A DNA stretch of 64,000 nt from an uncultured Fibrobacter sp. (GTDB lineage: Bacteria > Fibrobacterota > Fibrobacteria > Fibrobacterales > Fibrobacteraceae). Both the position numbers and the translations under genes were made by a program. Where the stretch lies: positions 102,821 to 166,820 of the forward strand of contig NZ_CAMVDO010000005.1 in assembly GCF_947166265.1 (NCBI RefSeq), written 5' to 3'. The notes below the pieces were generated by a model. That model did no database searches. It was not told where the DNA came from and saw only the letters and a program-made list of their open reading frames with translations. How positions within the stretch are numbered: position 1 is the stretch's first letter; every line of letters starts with the position of its first letter. This document shows positions 24,031 through 33,163 of the stretch, one piece after another.

Positions 24031-26907
24031 ATGCCTGAAAAGACTCTACTTCTGCTTGACTCCTACGCGCTTGCGTTCCGCATGTTTTACGCCTATTCGC
24101 AGAACCCGCTGAAAAACAGCCAGGGCGAAGAGGTTTCGATGATGCATGGCTACTGGGGTGCGGTACTCCGCATTCTCGCGAAGCACAAGCCGACGCATTT
24201 TGCGATTGCACGCGACGTGGCTCACACCAAGACATTCAGGCACGAACTTTACCCCGACTACAAGGCCAATCGCGGCCCCATGCCCGAAGAAATGGCGGCA
24301 CAGATGCCGCTCCTTGGCGAAAGTCTGGAAGCAAGCGGAATTCCGCTCTTGTCGGAACCGGGCTACGAAGCGGATGACGTGATGGCCTCTACTGCCACCG
24401 CCGCAATCGAGGCTGGCTTTGATCACGTAGTCATCTTGAGTAAAGATAAGGACATGTCGCAGATTGTAACCGACAAGATCCATCTTTTCCACTTGACAAA
24501 AGGCGCCGACGGCATCGACTTTGGCCCCGAACAGGTTCTTGAAAAATACGGACTTCCGCCCGAAAAAATTCGCGACTATCTGGCACTCATGGGAGACGCT
24601 AGCGATAACGTTCCCGGCGTTCCGAAGGTGGGCCCGAAAACCGCCATCCAGTTGCTGAACGACTTCGGCGACATGGACAACCTTTACGCAAACCTGGATA
24701 AAGTCACCAAGAAGGGATTGCACGACAATCTGGAAAACAACCGCGAAAAGGCTTTCCTCAGCCGCGAACTGGTGACGCTCCAGACAAAACGCGCCTTTAG
24801 CGGAAACCTCGACACGCTCGAATACAACGGCCTGCACGTTGATACCTTGGCGCAGATGTTCAAAGATCACGAAATCAACAGCCTGCTTCGCCTTTTGGAA
24901 GGTATTCCCAGCAAGACGGGCTTTGTAAAAAAGGTTGGTGAGCCTGCCGAACCAACCAAAGGCCCTTCGGCAAGCTCAGGGACCTTAAATGACGACGGCA
25001 AGTTCACTGAGCCTGCCGAAGTGAATCAGAATAAAACAATCGATGCACCGCCGACATACATTTGCGTCGATACTGACGAAATCTTCGAGCAGATGAAAGC
25101 CGAATTTGCCGCTGCAAGCACAGTAGGCATCGACACCGAAACCGACGGACTCGACCCCATGCAATGTAACCTCGTGGGGCTTTGCCTTTCGGCAGACCCC
25201 GCCAAGGGCTACTACATTCCGCTCGGGCACTGCGACGACATCGGATTCCCGCTGCCGACAGGTCCCAAGGGCAATTACGACTTGAACAAGGTAAAGGCAT
25301 GGTTCAGCGAATTCATCGCCGACAACGCGCCAGTCGCAGGCACCGAGAAACCGCGCGAACTCGTTTTCCATAACGCAAAATTCGACTTGCATGTACTCGC
25401 GCGCGCCTTCAGGATTCCGCAGAGCGCTATCGACAACGCGAACCTCATCGACACGCTGATTGCCGCATGGATGCTTTCGCCGGGGCAGTCGGGCCTTGGT
25501 CTCGACAACCAGGTGATGCAGCGCCTGCAGCACGAAATGATTCCGATTGAAAACTTGATTGGTCGCGGCAAGAATCAGATTACTTTTAACCGAGTCAACA
25601 TCAAGGATGCAACAGAATACGGCGCCGAAGACGCAGTCTATACGCTTCGCCTGTGGGAACCGCTCCGCCGCGAGCTAGAAAAGCTCGACTACGTGAAGTA
25701 TTTCTTCGAGCAAGAAATGCCGCTCTTGAAGGTTCTATACCAAATGGAATCTGTGGGAGTCGCAATCGATGTTCCCACCCTCAAGACGCTGGAACAGGAA
25801 CTGCAACGCCGCATCGAAAATCTTGAAAAAGAAATCTGCGACATGGCGGGAGTCGAATTCAACATCGGCTCGCCCAAGCAACTCGGCGAAGTCCTTTTCG
25901 ATACGCTAGGACTTCCGCAAATCAAGAAGCGTAGCACCGACGCCGTCGTCCTCGAAGAACTCAGCTACAAGGCCCCGCACCCAATCGTTTTCGCCGTCAT
26001 CGAATACCGCGAACTCAAGAAGATGCAAAGCACCTACATCTCCGTGCTCCCGACGCTGGTGAATCCGGATACCAAGCGCATCCACACGAGCTTTATCCAG
26101 TGGGGCACCGCAACGGGCCGCCTTTCCAGCCGCGATCCGAACCTACAGAACATTCCCGTTCGCAGCGACCTCGGTAAAAAGATTCGCGCATCGTTCGTTC
26201 CGCAGCACAAAGACAACGTTATCCTCGCGGTAGACTACTCGCAGATTGAATTGCGCATGCTCGCCCACTTGAGTGGGGACGTTGCCCTTATCGAAAGCTA
26301 CAAGGAAGGCATCGACATTCACGCCCGCACCGCTGCAGCCATTTACGGAGTCAAGCTCGACGAAGTCAACAGCGATATGCGCCGCGATGCCAAGGTGGTG
26401 AATTTCGGCGTACTCTACGGCATGACCGCCTTCCGCCTAAGCCGCGACCTGAAAATTCCGATGTCGCAAGCAAAGGACTTTATCACCGGCTACTTCGACA
26501 TGTATCAAGGCGTGCAGCGATACATCGAAGACATCAAAGCGGCCGCCCACCGCGACGGCTACGTAGAAACGCTTTCGGGCCGCCGCCGCTACATTGCAGG
26601 CATTGACTCCAGCGATCGCATGGAATCGCAGATGGCCGAGCGCATGGCCGTGAATACTCCCGTCCAAGGCTCCGCCGCCGACCTCATCAAGATTGCGATG
26701 ATCCGCATCCAGAAGCGAATCAACGAAGAAAACCTTCCACTCAAGATGATGCTGCAGGTGCACGACGAACTCGTATTTGAATGCCCCCGCGACCAAGTGG
26801 AACCCATGTCGCAAATGGTGAAAGCCGAAATGGAAGGCGCCATGCAGCTCAAGGTTCCGCTTGTCGCAAGCGTCGGCTTCGGCGAGAACTGGCTAGAGGC
26901 GCATTAA
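24031..26907 (+). CDS. polA: DNA polymerase I
   Basis: 958 residues, slightly longer than usual. A 5' nuclease domain covers about 1-295 (YEADDVMA, DNVPGVPKVGPKTA). The 3'-5' proofreading domain, about 345-545, keeps its catalytic residues: IDTETDGL, HNAKFDL and YGAED. The polymerase domain has motif A DYSQIELRMLAHLS, motif B RRDAKVVNFGVLYG and motif C QVHDELVFE. The linker between the first two domains (residues 301-332) is encoded by three palindromic repeats in frame; they read as GEPAEPT, GPSASSG and FTEPAEV. The linker is the most insertion-tolerant part of the protein, so function is probably unharmed. Confidence 0.97.
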   Translation: MPEKTLLLLDSYALAFRMFYAYSQNPLKNSQGEEVSMMHGYWGAVLRILAKHKPTHFAIARDVAHTKTFRHELYPDYKANRGPMPEEMAAQMPLLGESLEASGIPLLSEPGYEADDVMASTATAAIEAGFDHVVILSKDKDMSQIVTDKIHLFHLTKGADGIDFGPEQVLEKYGLPPEKIRDYLALMGDASDNVPGVPKVGPKTAIQLLNDFGDMDNLYANLDKVTKKGLHDNLENNREKAFLSRELVTLQTKRAFSGNLDTLEYNGLHVDTLAQMFKDHEINSLLRLLEGIPSKTGFVKKVGEPAEPTKGPSASSGTLNDDGKFTEPAEVNQNKTIDAPPTYICVDTDEIFEQMKAEFAAASTVGIDTETDGLDPMQCNLVGLCLSADPAKGYYIPLGHCDDIGFPLPTGPKGNYDLNKVKAWFSEFIADNAPVAGTEKPRELVFHNAKFDLHVLARAFRIPQSAIDNANLIDTLIAAWMLSPGQSGLGLDNQVMQRLQHEMIPIENLIGRGKNQITFNRVNIKDATEYGAEDAVYTLRLWEPLRRELEKLDYVKYFFEQEMPLLKVLYQMESVGVAIDVPTLKTLEQELQRRIENLEKEICDMAGVEFNIGSPKQLGEVLFDTLGLPQIKKRSTDAVVLEELSYKAPHPIVFAVIEYRELKKMQSTYISVLPTLVNPDTKRIHTSFIQWGTATGRLSSRDPNLQNIPVRSDLGKKIRASFVPQHKDNVILAVDYSQIELRMLAHLSGDVALIESYKEGIDIHARTAAAIYGVKLDEVNSDMRRDAKVVNFGVLYGMTAFRLSRDLKIPMSQAKDFITGYFDMYQGVQRYIEDIKAAAHRDGYVETLSGRRRYIAGIDSSDRMESQMAERMAVNTPVQGSAADLIKIAMIRIQKRINEENLPLKMMLQVHDELVFECPRDQVEPMSQMVKAEMEGAMQLKVPLVASVGFGENWLEAH
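24933..24957. repeat. Palindromic repeat inside polA, copy 1
   Basis: Perfect arms GGTTGGT and ACCAACC around the core GAGCCTGCCGA. Confidence 0.8.
24961..24984. repeat. Palindromic repeat inside polA, copy 2 (inverted)
   Basis: Core TTCGGCAAGCTC, inverted relative to the other two, with arms GGCCC and AGGGACC. It begins three bases after copy 1. Confidence 0.8.
25003..25025. repeat. Palindromic repeat inside polA, copy 3
   Basis: Perfect arms TTCACT and AGTGAA around the core GAGCCTGCCGA. The arm sequence differs from copies 1 and 2, yet each arm pairs with its partner. Confidence 0.8.
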
Positions 26908-26940
26908 GCAACCCTAAACCGGCGAAAACCTTATATACAA

Positions 26941-26968
26941 AAAAAAGCTCCCCGAAGGGAGCTTTTTT
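26941..26968. terminator. Bidirectional terminator between polA and the convergent lipoprotein gene
   Basis: AAAAAAGCTCCC and GGGAGCTTTTTT form a perfect 12-bp stem around CGAA. Confidence 0.95.
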
Positions 26969-26990
26969 AAATAACCTAAAACTTCACCTA

Positions 26991-28172
26991 TTAGTAACCA
27001 CCAATGGTCGCGGTGCAGTTAAGGGGCTTGACAATCAACGGAGATGCCGGAGCAGGTTGAATAGCCTTATAATGAGACACTTCAACACTTTCACCATTAA
27101 GTTCAACCTTGCAATCCGCAGTGGAGCCGTTGAAGCTAATCGCACTAGAGTAAGGATGCGTGATGGTATAAGTCACACCTTCCTTCAGTGTCTTTTCATC
27201 ATCTGTTGCTGTCGACAAGTCAAATTCGTTTTCAGGACCTTCCGTACCCCTAACAGCCGGGCATTCAAATTCCTGAACAGAATTGTCATCATTGCTGACG
27301 GTAACCTTCGGAGCAACAGTAGTCTCACTGGTAAATGTATACGTACCGATTTCCGAAGTTCCTTCTGCGCCAGACCACTGGTATCCCGTAATCGTAGCGC
27401 CTGCAGAACTACATGTCGCCGTCCAGGAAACAGTTGCACCTGAAGCTCCGGTATAATCGTATGTAGACAAAGCTTCAGTTGTACAAGTACAGGTAATCGC
27501 GACACCGTTCACCTGCAGCGGAGAACATTCAATTACAGAATTCTTCATGCCCATCGTCACGGTCAGCGTGGCCGTTTTCTTACCCGATGTTCCATAGGTT
27601 ACCGGAGAAGAGGTCATGCCCGTACCATCACCGTCGCTACCGAAATTCCATGAATAGGATGCGCCAAGGAAATCCTGCATCGAACCTTCCGACAAATTCG
27701 GGGTAAAGTTCCACGCAACAGAACCACCCTTGTCTATCGTTGCCTTACCCGGGGCACAACCACCAAGGCCAGTCACAACTACGCCACCGGCAGAAGAAGA
27801 CGAACCGACCGGGTCAGTTCCACCAACCGAGGACGAAGAACTCTTAATCACCCAACCAGCGCTGCTCTTGGGAATCGTTCCGTCGCTACTGCTATTCACC
27901 GTAGATTCCGAAGAAGCTACGTCTCCCTCGCTGCTCATCGGGGCGTCGGGATCTTTCAAATAATCGGCATAAGTCAAGGCGCAGCCCAGGCTATCGGCCT
28001 TGCAGCTTTCAATCGCCTTTTTCTTCAACTCGGCTCTTTGTTCGGGCGTGGTGTACTGGTCAGCCACGATACCGTCCATTTCATCGTACTTATTGATATT
28101 ACCTTCGCCACAGGCCCAAAATGCTCCAGTGGCAACCAGCGCAGAAAGTCCTGCCAAAAGTTTCTTATTCAT
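26991..28172 (-). CDS. Large Ser-rich lipoprotein with Ig/PKD-like repeats
   Basis: 393 residues, not recognised as a named family. The start at 28172 is chosen because AGAGG precedes it and it gives a clean lipoprotein signal ending at Cys21 (TGAFWAC); an in-frame ATG nine codons upstream is weaker. A short helical region with two Cys (ESCKADSLGCALTYADYL) is followed by Ser-rich linkers (SSSSSVGG, SSSSAGG). The rest is beta-rich and looks like two or three PKD/Ig-type repeats (SYSWNFGSDGDGTG, then GYQWSGAEGTSEIGTYTF), each with paired Cys. It should be anchored at the outer membrane, perhaps facing outward. No enzyme motif is visible. Confidence 0.7.
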   Translation of the reverse strand: MNKKLLAGLSALVATGAFWACGEGNINKYDEMDGIVADQYTTPEQRAELKKKAIESCKADSLGCALTYADYLKDPDAPMSSEGDVASSESTVNSSSDGTIPKSSAGWVIKSSSSSVGGTDPVGSSSSAGGVVVTGLGGCAPGKATIDKGGSVAWNFTPNLSEGSMQDFLGASYSWNFGSDGDGTGMTSSPVTYGTSGKKTATLTVTMGMKNSVIECSPLQVNGVAITCTCTTEALSTYDYTGASGATVSWTATCSSAGATITGYQWSGAEGTSEIGTYTFTSETTVAPKVTVSNDDNSVQEFECPAVRGTEGPENEFDLSTATDDEKTLKEGVTYTITHPYSSAISFNGSTADCKVELNGESVEVSHYKAIQPAPASPLIVKPLNCTATIGGY

Positions 28173-28296
28173 ATAAAACCTCTTGTGCGAAAAATACATT
28201 ATTAGAAGTCAAAGCGTTACAGTTGTAAGCATTTTCGTGTCTAAAAGCACTGAAATTTGCCCTTTTTCGCGTATTTTTGCGATTTTTTTACAAAAA

Positions 28297-29082
28297 CTAT
28301 TCTTCTTCCACCGAAATCTTGCGCTGGCCGGTAATGAACTGGTGCACGTAAGGGTTGCTGGTGTTCTTGATTTCATCCACGGTGCCCACTTCGATAATGC
28401 GGCCGTTGTAAAGCATCGCGATACGGTCGGCCACCTTGAAGGCACTCACCATGTCGTGCGTCACCACCACAGACGTCACCCCGAGCTTGCTCTGCATATC
28501 GAGAATCAAGTCGTTAATCACGTCACTCGTGATAGGATCGAGGCCGGTCGTCGGTTCGTCGTACAACAGGATTTCAGGGTTCAGGGCAATCGCGCGAGCC
28601 AAGGCAACGCGCTTACGCATACCGCCCGAAAGTTCAGACGGCATCTTGGTGCGGAATTCAGGCACCAGGTTAATCATCTGGAGCTTTTCGGTCACCACAT
28701 CCTGAATCTGCTTTTCGGAAAGTTCCGGGTGATGTTCACGCAGAGCGAACGCAATATTCTCGCCGGTATCCATCGAGTCAAAAAGCGCACCCATCTGGAA
28801 AAGCATACCCATCTTGCGGCGGATAGTATGCGTATCGAAAAACTTCGGCGTACTGATCGTTACACCGTCCACTGTTACCTCACCACCGTCCGGTTGCAAA
28901 AGGCCGATCATGTGCTTTAGAATCACCGACTTTCCGCCACCGGACTTACCGATAATCACCATCGTCTCGCCACGGCGAATGTCAAGGTTCACGTCGCAAA
29001 GCACATCCTGCGGGCCAAAGGATTTTTTCAGTCCCTTGAGGCGAATGGCAATATCGTTCGGATCGATTTTTACGTTAGGCAT
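28297..29082 (-). CDS. mlaF: MlaF-type ABC transporter ATP-binding protein
   Basis: 261 residues. It is the ATPase of an MCE/Mla-type lipid transporter that keeps outer-membrane lipid asymmetry. Walker A GKSGGGKS (about 45-52), signature LSGGMRKRVALARA and Walker B EILLYDEPTTGLDP are intact. The MlaF-type C-terminal tail (MLYNGRIIEVGTVDEI) is present. It starts 8 bases after the mlaE stop. The substrate-binding MCE protein (MlaD) is not in the window, so it may be encoded elsewhere. Confidence 0.92.
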   Translation of the reverse strand: MPNVKIDPNDIAIRLKGLKKSFGPQDVLCDVNLDIRRGETMVIIGKSGGGKSVILKHMIGLLQPDGGEVTVDGVTISTPKFFDTHTIRRKMGMLFQMGALFDSMDTGENIAFALREHHPELSEKQIQDVVTEKLQMINLVPEFRTKMPSELSGGMRKRVALARAIALNPEILLYDEPTTGLDPITSDVINDLILDMQSKLGVTSVVVTHDMVSAFKVADRIAMLYNGRIIEVGTVDEIKNTSNPYVHQFITGQRKISVEEE

Positions 29083-29090
29083 AACTTACC

Positions 29091-29873
29091 TTAGAAGAAC
29101 AGGATAGCATCCATCACAAAGTCAGCAATCAAAATCATGAGGCAGCTGGAAACCACCACGCTCATGGTAGCAATTCCCACGCCGCGGGCACCCGCCTTGG
29201 CATTGATGCCGTGGTAGTAACCCAGCAAGAAAATCAGGGTTCCAAAGACAAACGACTTGAGCACCCCGGACCACAAGTCCATCGGGTCGAACAGGTACTG
29301 CATCCCAGTTACGTAGGTATAGGTCGTGATGTCGAGACCGAGCACGCACACGATCCAGCCACCGATAATGGCAAGCGCATTCGAAATCACCGTAAGGCAG
29401 GGCACCATCGTAAAGAACGCCACAAAACGCGGAAGCGCCAAGTAACGGTAAGGTTCAAGTCCCAGCACCGTATAAGCCGCAAGTTCTTCCTTTTCTTTCA
29501 TGGAACCGAGTTCTGCAGCAACAGCAGAACCCACGCGGCCCGAAAGCACGATCGCCGTAAGGAGCGGTCCAAGTTCAATCAGGATCATCTTACACGCCGC
29601 CGTCCCCACAAATTTGTCTGCAACCAGGTTGTGGAATTCGAATTCCGCCTGCACCGTCGCGACCATGCCCGTAAAAATCGAAGTCACGAACAGCAACGGA
29701 AGCGATGACACGCCAATCGAAATCATCTGCTTCACTATCAGCGACGGATTCTTATGGACATACCGCATCTGCTTGAGCGTATTCAACAGGATGCACACCA
29801 CCTCACCGATATTGGCAATACCGGTCACGATAATCTTTCCAAGCCAGGCAAAGGGGAGTACTACAAACGACAT
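29091..29873 (-). CDS. mlaE: MlaE-type ABC transporter permease
   Basis: 260 residues with about five or six membrane helices. It is the membrane part of the MCE/Mla lipid transporter. The motif LGPLLTAIVLSGRVGSAVAAELGSMK is the family hallmark (given here as an unbroken stretch near residues 105-130 only by its key elements GPLLTA, GRVGSA and AELGSM). EELAAYTVLGLEPYRYLALPR follows, as in MlaE. It lies between dnaB (10-base gap) and mlaF (8-base gap), so the three are probably one transcript. Confidence 0.92.
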   Translation of the reverse strand: MSFVVLPFAWLGKIIVTGIANIGEVVCILLNTLKQMRYVHKNPSLIVKQMISIGVSSLPLLFVTSIFTGMVATVQAEFEFHNLVADKFVGTAACKMILIELGPLLTAIVLSGRVGSAVAAELGSMKEKEELAAYTVLGLEPYRYLALPRFVAFFTMVPCLTVISNALAIIGGWIVCVLGLDITTYTYVTGMQYLFDPMDLWSGVLKSFVFGTLIFLLGYYHGINAKAGARGVGIATMSVVVSSCLMILIADFVMDAILFF

Positions 29874-29883
29874 ACGCTACTTC

Positions 29884-31296
29884 CTAGAAACTCCCGAAAT
29901 CGGTTGCACCCATATCGCTACTGTCATCGTAGGCGTAGGCCTCGCCACCGCCCTCTTCTTCGGGGGCCGCGTCGTAGAAGGTCGTATATTCCGGAATGAA
30001 CGTCATCGGAATATCCTTGACCGAACCGTTACGGTGCTTTGCAACAATCAGTTCCGCAGAATGTTTGTCTTCTTCGCGGTGAGTCTGCACGAACTTACGT
30101 TCCACGAACCACACCATGTCGGCATCCTGTTCGATAGAACCCGATTCACGAAGGTCAGACAGCTGCGGGCGTTCGCGGCCCTTTTCTTCGACCTTACGGC
30201 TAAGCTGGGCAAGAGCAATCACAGGAATCTGCATTTCCTTCGCGAGGATTTTCAAGCCACGGGAAATCGCGCCGATGGCGACCGCGCGGTTTTCTTCCTT
30301 GCCGGTTTTCATCAGCTGCAAGTAGTCGATAATGAGCAGGTCAAGCTTGTTCTTGCGCTTAAGCTGACGCGCCTTGCTCATCAGTTCCATAATGCCCAGG
30401 TCGGCATTATCGTCCACGTAAAGAGGCGCCTTCTGAATAGGCGACACGGCGGCGATCAGCTTTTTCTTTTCATCGCTGTTCAGGTAACCATTACGGAGCT
30501 TGCTCTGGTCAATCTGCGCTTGCGAACAAAGTAAACGTTGCGCGAGCTGGACGCCATCCATTTCGAGGCTGAAAAAGGCTACGTTCTGGTTGTAGTTGAT
30601 TGCAGCATTCGCCGCAATCGTGAGCGCAAAAGACGTCTTACCCACACCGGGGCGGGCCGCCAAAATAATCAGGTCGGAACGCTGCAAACCGTTCGTGAGT
30701 TCATCGAGTTCGGTAATGCCCGTACGGATTCCCGTAATGCCGTCCTTGCGATTGTTCAGGCGTTCAAGGAGCGGTGTCACAAAGCTCTGGATAGGCTTCA
30801 GGGAGTCTCGAATCTGGTCGTCGGCAATGGCAAAGATGTCGCGTTCGGCGTCCTGCAAAACCTCGTCGGGTAAAGCGGCCGGATCCATCGCATTCTTGAT
30901 CACCGTCGACGAAGACTTGATCAACTTGCGAAGCGTCGCCTTCTTGCGCAACAGTTCAATATGGAACTCCACGTTCGCCGAAGACGCCACCGATTCCATG
31001 AGTTCGAACAGGTATTCGCGACCGCCCACGAGCGTAAGCTTGTTCATGGTCTCCAGTTCGGCGGCAAGCGTCACCAGGTCGATCGGAGTCACGTTGCGGT
31101 TAAGCGTACAAAGGGCCGTCCAAATCAGCTGGTGCTTTTCCAGATAGAAAAAGCTTTCGTCCTTGATAATCATGACGGCGTTTCCCATCACATCGGGGTC
31201 ACGCAAAATACTTCCCAGCAGGCAACGTTCGGCATCCAGGTCCATCGGGACCTGGCGACCTTCGTAACTACTCTGTTGATTTTCAAAATCAGCCAT
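29884..31296 (-). CDS. dnaB: Replicative DNA helicase DnaB
   Basis: 470 residues, the usual length, with no intein. It unwinds DNA at the fork. The N-terminal domain (LDAERCLLGSIL) and RecA-like C-terminal domain are both present: Walker A ARPGVGKTSFAL near residue 215, Walker B LLIIDYLQLM, the arginine-rich ALAQLSRKVEEKG and LRESGSIEQDAD. A Gly/Glu-rich tail with DSSDMGATDFGSF replaces nothing essential. It lies 17 bases after the NtrC-like gene and is followed by mlaE, an unusual neighbourhood for dnaB. Confidence 0.96.
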   Translation of the reverse strand: MADFENQQSSYEGRQVPMDLDAERCLLGSILRDPDVMGNAVMIIKDESFFYLEKHQLIWTALCTLNRNVTPIDLVTLAAELETMNKLTLVGGREYLFELMESVASSANVEFHIELLRKKATLRKLIKSSSTVIKNAMDPAALPDEVLQDAERDIFAIADDQIRDSLKPIQSFVTPLLERLNNRKDGITGIRTGITELDELTNGLQRSDLIILAARPGVGKTSFALTIAANAAINYNQNVAFFSLEMDGVQLAQRLLCSQAQIDQSKLRNGYLNSDEKKKLIAAVSPIQKAPLYVDDNADLGIMELMSKARQLKRKNKLDLLIIDYLQLMKTGKEENRAVAIGAISRGLKILAKEMQIPVIALAQLSRKVEEKGRERPQLSDLRESGSIEQDADMVWFVERKFVQTHREEDKHSAELIVAKHRNGSVKDIPMTFIPEYTTFYDAAPEEEGGGEAYAYDDSSDMGATDFGSF

Positions 31297-31313
31297 AACA
31301 CCTTAGCGACGAA

Positions 31314-32780
31314 TCATTCCTCGTCGCCATCCATCATAATTTTAAGTTCTTTCAATTTGCGCCACAAAGTTGCACGGCTGATTCCAAGCCGCTTGCAGAC
31401 TTCGGTTCGGTTATTGTCGCATACACTCAAGGCATGCAGAATGTGCCTACGTTCCATTTCTTCGAGCGAAAGCAGTTCATCGGAAGATTCCTCTGCAGCA
31501 TGCCCCGCCTTCTTTTGCTTGTCGGCACCGTCAAACGATATTCCGGGGATTTCAACCGAGGGCACCACCACTTCGCTTTCTAGCGCACCATCCTTGATAT
31601 GCGGAATGGCAACCGTCTGTTCACGGGCTTCCGCCTGTACTTCTTCGGGCAAGTCCTCCAGGTGAATCACGCCACCTTCGGCAAGGACAATCGCATGTTC
31701 GAGAATGTTTTCCAGTTCGCGGATGTTGCCAGGATAAGAATACTTGGTAAGCGCATAGAGGGCCGCCGGTTCCACATCGACAATTTCTTTCCCCTGCGCA
31801 TCCTTGTTCTTGAGGATAAAATACTTGATCAGGTTCGGAAGCGCCGCCTTGCGTTCCCTGAGGGGCGGAAGTCTTAGGTGGAAAGTGTTCAGTCGGTAGT
31901 AAAGGTCTTCGCGGAAAGACCCGTTCTGCATAGATTCCTGCAGGTCGCGGTTGGTCGCCGCCAAGACGCGCACATCCAAGTAGCGAGGTTCAGTCTCGCC
32001 CACGCGCCGAATTTCGTGACTCTGCAAAAAGCGCAACAGCTTGACTTGCGTGGCTGCAGACAGCTCGCCGACTTCGTCCAGGAAAAGGGTTCCGCCATTC
32101 GCGGATTCAAACAGGCCCTTCTTGTCGGCGGTCGATCCCGTATAGGAACCTTTCTTGCTTCCGAAAAGTTCGCTTTCCACCAGGTTCTCGGGAATGGCGC
32201 CACAGTTGACCGCCACAAACGGTTCGGCCGAACGCTTGCTGTAACGGTGAATGACATTTGCCAGGAATTCCTTGCCCGAACCGGACTCGCCGGTGATAAG
32301 CACGGAGCTGTTGGTAGGCGCCACCTTGTAGACCGTCTTGAGAATCTTGCGCATCTCGGGAGTGTTTCCCAAAAGTCCGTCCAGCACCTGGGATTCCATC
32401 AGCTGGTTGTTGGACTTGTTCTGCAGCTGCGACTGCACCTTTTGCGCAAGCGTTTCCAGTTGCGAAACCGTCAGGGGCTTTTTCAGAAAACTGGTCGCAC
32501 CGCGGGTAATCGCAGATGCCGCCCCCTGCCAATTGCGGTCATCGCACAAAACAAAGATTTCGATTCCCGGCTTGAGTTCCTTCAAGAAACTCACCATGTC
32601 CATATTGTCTTGCATCAAGAAAGGCACCTCGACAAACGCAAGGTCTATCGGGTTCTTCTTGACGATGGGCATGAGGTCTTTTTCGTTACGGCACACCAAC
32701 AAGTTCGCTCCCGGTACTGACCAGGAACGTTCCACACCGTCGATAAACTTCTGATCCAAATCCGCGATCAGGACATTCAT
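31314..32780 (-). CDS. NtrC-family sigma-54 activator with altered receiver domain
   Basis: 488 residues. A receiver-like domain (1-125), an AAA+ domain (about 135-370) with Walker A GESGSGKE and Walker B GGTLFLDEVGEL, and a C-terminal Fis-type helix-turn-helix (RTEVCKRLGISRATLWRKLK). In the receiver the phospho-accepting Asp appears to be Glu51 (LAFVEVPFL), while the acidic residues Asp7 and Asp9 remain; Glu often mimics the phosphorylated state. The sigma-54-contact loop, normally GAFTGA, reads GSYTGS at 211-216. It follows a response regulator with an 8-base gap. It may therefore be constitutively active or controlled other than by phosphorylation. Target genes are unknown. Confidence 0.88.
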   Translation of the reverse strand: MNVLIADLDQKFIDGVERSWSVPGANLLVCRNEKDLMPIVKKNPIDLAFVEVPFLMQDNMDMVSFLKELKPGIEIFVLCDDRNWQGAASAITRGATSFLKKPLTVSQLETLAQKVQSQLQNKSNNQLMESQVLDGLLGNTPEMRKILKTVYKVAPTNSSVLITGESGSGKEFLANVIHRYSKRSAEPFVAVNCGAIPENLVESELFGSKKGSYTGSTADKKGLFESANGGTLFLDEVGELSAATQVKLLRFLQSHEIRRVGETEPRYLDVRVLAATNRDLQESMQNGSFREDLYYRLNTFHLRLPPLRERKAALPNLIKYFILKNKDAQGKEIVDVEPAALYALTKYSYPGNIRELENILEHAIVLAEGGVIHLEDLPEEVQAEAREQTVAIPHIKDGALESEVVVPSVEIPGISFDGADKQKKAGHAAEESSDELLSLEEMERRHILHALSVCDNNRTEVCKRLGISRATLWRKLKELKIMMDGDEE

Positions 32781-32788
32781 CGCGAACT

Positions 32789-33163
32789 CTAGCTGTGGCT
32801 CTTGATAATTTCTTCGACTTTAGCGCGAAGGGCTTGCAGGTCCACGGGCTTGTTGAAGGTCGCCGCAGCGTCAAAATGCTGGGCAATCATCAGGTAGTCC
32901 TCACCAGAGGTTCTTCCACCACCGCTCACGGCAATGGTACGGTCGCTCATCCCCAGGCGGCGGAGATCCAGAATGACCTCGTAACCATCAACATCCGGCA
33001 TAATGATGTCGGTGATGATGACATCGTAGGTCTTGCTCTGGTACAGAGCCTTCGCCTCGCGACCATTTTTCGCAGTCTCCACGTTGTAGCCCTTAATTTC
33101 CAGGGCAGACTTCAACATCAGATTGAACTGCTCGTCGTCGTCGATAATCAGAATAGTAGGCAC
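32789..33163 (-). CDS. Single-domain response regulator
   Basis: 124 residues, a stand-alone receiver domain. The acidic pocket (Asp8-Asp10 in LIIDDDEQ), phospho-acceptor Asp52 (VIITDIIMP), Ser in IAVSGGG and Lys in FNKPVD are all intact. The GTG start at 33163 shares one base with the stop of the histidine kinase gene and follows GGAGG, which signals translational coupling; a longer frame upstream is inside the kinase gene and is rejected. With no output domain it probably passes phosphate on, competes with, or binds the neighbouring NtrC-like protein. Confidence 0.9.
   Translation of the reverse strand: MPTILIIDDDEQFNLMLKSALEIKGYNVETAKNGREAKALYQSKTYDVIITDIIMPDVDGYEVILDLRRLGMSDRTIAVSGGGRTSGEDYLMIAQHFDAAATFNKPVDLQALRAKVEEIIKSHS

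Noticed and set aside
24933..25025. Intein or frameshift in polA
   Set aside because: The extra sequence is only about 30 residues, keeps frame and consists of palindromic repeats; all catalytic motifs are present.
29884..31296. Intein in dnaB
   Set aside because: The gene has the usual 470-residue length with uninterrupted Walker motifs.
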